From Bacteriovoracales bacterium (lineage in GTDB: Bacteria > Bdellovibrionota > Bacteriovoracia > Bacteriovoracales > Bacteriovoracaceae), in the NCBI GenBank assembly GCA_030149295.1, contig JASBRV010000095.1:1-52909 (forward strand): a stretch of DNA of 52,909 nucleotides, written 5' to 3'. The notes below the pieces were generated by a model. That model worked only from the letters and a program-made list of their open reading frames with translations, did not search any database and was not told where the DNA came from. Made by a program: the position numbers and the translations under genes. Shown one piece after another: positions 51,286 to 52,909 of this stretch (positions are counted from its first letter, which is position 1; the number at the start of each line of letters is the position of its first letter).

Positions 51286-51774
51286 TTAAGCCTCCTCAAG
51301 TTTTTTGATTTTTACGAGATCAACTCCTCCATCGACCAGATCACCTTCTTGAAAAAGTACCTCTTCGACCTCACCACTATAAGACGCCTTAATGGTATGT
51401 TCCATTTTCATGGCTTCCATCACTAAGAGTCCCTGCCCCTCAGATACCTTGTCACCTTTTTTTGCCATTACTTTAAGAATCTTCCCTGGCATTGGAGAGC
51501 TCATTTGATTCTCAGAGGTGTTACCACGCGAGGTTTTTCTGGCCTTAAGATCGATTGCCTCTATGGTCTTAGCCCCAACACTAGCAAACTCCCCTGACTG
51601 ACAAAGAATGTGATTCTTTCCATTGAAGTCCACTAGGACTTTGTGTTCGTTGAAATATTTAATAACCTTGCCGGTATAAGTTTTATTATTGAAGGTAAGA
51701 CTAAAGTGACCATCATCTCCCCTTTGCCAATCGAATTGGCTCTGCTCTCCATTAAATTTCCACTCTTTTAACAC
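51286..51774 (-). CDS. Biotin carboxyl carrier subunit of acyl-CoA carboxylase (split from the alpha chain)
   Basis: A 162-residue protein. Residues about 1-75 look like the BT/linker domain of methylcrotonyl-CoA carboxylase alpha (WKFNGEQSQFDW, VLVDFNGKNHIL). The C-terminal biotinyl domain (about 88-160) has the biotinylation site VMEAMKMEH with K123 and the GDKVSEGQ turn. In MCC alpha this is normally fused to biotin carboxylase; here a stop, a 15-bp gap, AAGGA and a GTG start separate them. The site is well formed, so it looks like a genuine split gene rather than an error. It carries CO2 from the carboxylase to the beta subunit. Confidence 0.88.
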   Translation of the reverse strand: MLKEWKFNGEQSQFDWQRGDDGHFSLTFNNKTYTGKVIKYFNEHKVLVDFNGKNHILCQSGEFASVGAKTIEAIDLKARKTSRGNTSENQMSSPMPGKILKVMAKKGDKVSEGQGLLVMEAMKMEHTIKASYSGEVEEVLFQEGDLVDGGVDLVKIKKLEEA

Positions 51775-51789
51775 GTATAATTCCTTGGT

Positions 51790-52909
51790 TTAAAGACGCC
51801 AATCATTAAGATTGTCCCAGGCACCTTGTACTTTTGATTCTGCTAAAACGTTTGTCTTTTTTCCTGAAGACTTCATCACTTGAGAAGCAACCATTGCCAA
51901 TAGTTTCTCCTCTAAAGTTAGCTCCGCCTTTTTAAGGTCGTTCTCATAAGTTTTAACAAAATGAGTATAAGTCACTCCCTCTCTAAATTTGGGATGAGAG
52001 AGAATTCTTTTAAGATAATCTCGATTCGTCATAAGACCTAAAAAGGGATAGTCCTCTAAGGCCTTTTCCATTTTGGCGATGGCCTGCTCGCGGGAACTGC
52101 TCCATACGATGAGCTTTGCTAACATGGGATCAAAACTTACCGTAACTTGATTGCCGTCGGTATAACCCGTATCAAGGCGAACTCCTAAAAGTCGAGATTC
52201 ACCCACATGGGAAATTTTCCCAATGGAAGGCATAAAATCCTTGTCGGGATTTTCCGCATAAAGACGAACTTCAATAGCGTGTCCTTTTTGAGGAATATCC
52301 CCCTGAACAAAGTCTAGTTTCTCTCCTTGAGCCACACGAACCTGAAGGTCAACTAAATCGTAACCCGTCACCATCTCTGTGATGGGATGCTCAACTTGGA
52401 GACGGGTGTTCATTTCAAGGAAATAAAAAGAGCCATCCTTATCAAGAATAAATTCAACCGTGCCCGCCCCTTCATAATTCATCGTTTGAGCGATCTTGAC
52501 AGCAGTCTGACAAATTTTTTCTCGCAATTCTTGATCAAGACTTGGAGAAGGTGATTCCTCCACAATTTTTTGATAGCGCCTTTGAATGGAGCACTCTCTT
52601 TCCCAAAAGTGAAAGTGATTTCCGTGACTATCACTCATCACTTGCACTTCAATATGACGTGGGTCAGTGATAAATTTTTCAATAAGCACTTTATCGTCAC
52701 CAAAAGCGTTGAGGGCTTCTCTTTTTGCACTTTCTAACGCTTCATCAAATTGACCGAGTTCCTCAACGATTCTCATGCCTTTGCCACCACCGCCGGCAGA
52801 GGCCTTTATCAAAACGGGAAAACCAATTTTTTTAGCTTCCTCTTTAAGAAAAGCTCCCTCTTGGTTATCACCATGATAACCAGGGATGAGAGGAATGCCT
52901 GCTTTTTCC
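51790..52909 (-). CDS. Biotin carboxylase subunit of methylcrotonyl/acyl-CoA carboxylase (5' part outside window)
   Basis: 373 C-terminal codons are visible and the frame runs off the right edge (EKAGIPLIPGYHGDNQEG is the first visible segment). The ATP-grasp parts are present: ASAGGGGKGMR (ATP loop), EKFITDPRHIEVQVM, ERECSIQRRYQKIVEESP and FLEMNTRLQVEHPITEM. Known function is ATP-dependent carboxylation of biotin. Together with the carrier and HMG-CoA lyase this points to methylcrotonyl-CoA carboxylase of leucine degradation; a propionyl- or acetyl-CoA carboxylase is less likely. It ends with NLNDWRL, where MCC alpha continues into its BT domain, 15 bp before the carrier gene. Confidence 0.92.
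   Translation of the reverse strand, partial: EKAGIPLIPGYHGDNQEGAFLKEEAKKIGFPVLIKASAGGGGKGMRIVEELGQFDEALESAKREALNAFGDDKVLIEKFITDPRHIEVQVMSDSHGNHFHFWERECSIQRRYQKIVEESPSPSLDQELREKICQTAVKIAQTMNYEGAGTVEFILDKDGSFYFLEMNTRLQVEHPITEMVTGYDLVDLQVRVAQGEKLDFVQGDIPQKGHAIEVRLYAENPDKDFMPSIGKISHVGESRLLGVRLDTGYTDGNQVTVSFDPMLAKLIVWSSSREQAIAKMEKALEDYPFLGLMTNRDYLKRILSHPKFREGVTYTHFVKTYENDLKKAELTLEEKLLAMVASQVMKSSGKKTNVLAESKVQGAWDNLNDWRL

Noticed and set aside
1..52909. CRISPR arrays, insertion sequences, prophage genes, rRNA
   Set aside because: I looked for evenly spaced direct repeats, transposase or integrase motifs, terminal inverted repeats and rRNA-like GC-rich conserved blocks and found none.

Overview
The window looks like the chromosome of a moderately AT-rich Gram-negative bacterium. 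Very large lipoproteins and secreted proteins with glycine/serine-rich linkers, many exported hydrolases and peptidases, an outer-membrane barrel and Bor-like lipoprotein pairs sit between housekeeping genes. This is the style of Bdellovibrionota (Bacteriovoracaceae-like predators or relatives), but that placement is an inference from gene content, not a marker-gene call. I see no rRNA, tRNA, CRISPR array, insertion sequence or prophage. Genes are dense, often overlap by 1-8 bp, and several convergent pairs overlap at their 3' ends.

Region 1 (1-10.3 kb) is a lipid/polyester block. A minus-strand operon encodes an alpha/beta hydrolase, a KAS III-like condensing enzyme, a FabG/PhaB-type ketoreductase, a second hydrolase and an acyl-CoA ligase (partial). 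Divergent from it are a TetR regulator and a secreted polyhydroxybutyrate-depolymerase-like esterase. Next come a DUF547 lipoprotein and a polyhydroxyalkanoate granule operon: phasin, a short PHA synthase with a Cys nucleophile, and a small coiled-coil protein with a basic tail. A further hydrolase diverges from the phasin. The intergenic regions of both blocks carry the palindrome TTATAC-N4-GTATAA (one imperfect copy at the TetR operon, two copies 22 bp apart at the phasin promoter), so one regulator may control both.

Region 2 (10.4-26.9 kb) mixes exported proteins (trypsin-like lipoprotein, outer-membrane barrel, two HExxH peptidases, unknown secreted proteins) with cytoplasmic functions (CinA, two flavoproteins, DUF808 membrane protein, SnoaL-like protein). 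It ends with a membrane AAA+/STAND-like ATPase translationally coupled to an MscS channel. A 413-bp gap at 13.6-14.0 kb holds purine-rich repeats and a long imperfect hairpin.

Region 3 (27-41 kb) holds giant surface proteins: a 1,680-residue Cys-rich lipoprotein, a 1,050-residue secreted coiled-coil protein, a 797-residue zinc-peptidase lipoprotein and a small membrane-anchored protein. It is interrupted by uppP and an RDD-like membrane protein on the other strand.

Region 4 (41-52.9 kb) is central metabolism: acetoacetyl-CoA synthetase, a two-subunit class I fumarase and a Rep/UvrD helicase. It closes with a leucine-degradation operon (biotin carboxylase, separate biotin carrier, HMG-CoA lyase, enoyl-CoA hydratase). 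The fumarase alpha gene has an N-terminal lysine-rich pentapeptide tail and an internal tandem duplication with a 208-bp offset that breaks the frame. Leucine breakdown would yield acetoacetate, AacS would make acetoacetyl-CoA, and the ketoreductase and PHA synthase of region 1 could store it as polyester. All elements of that route except thiolase and the MCC beta subunit are visible here.
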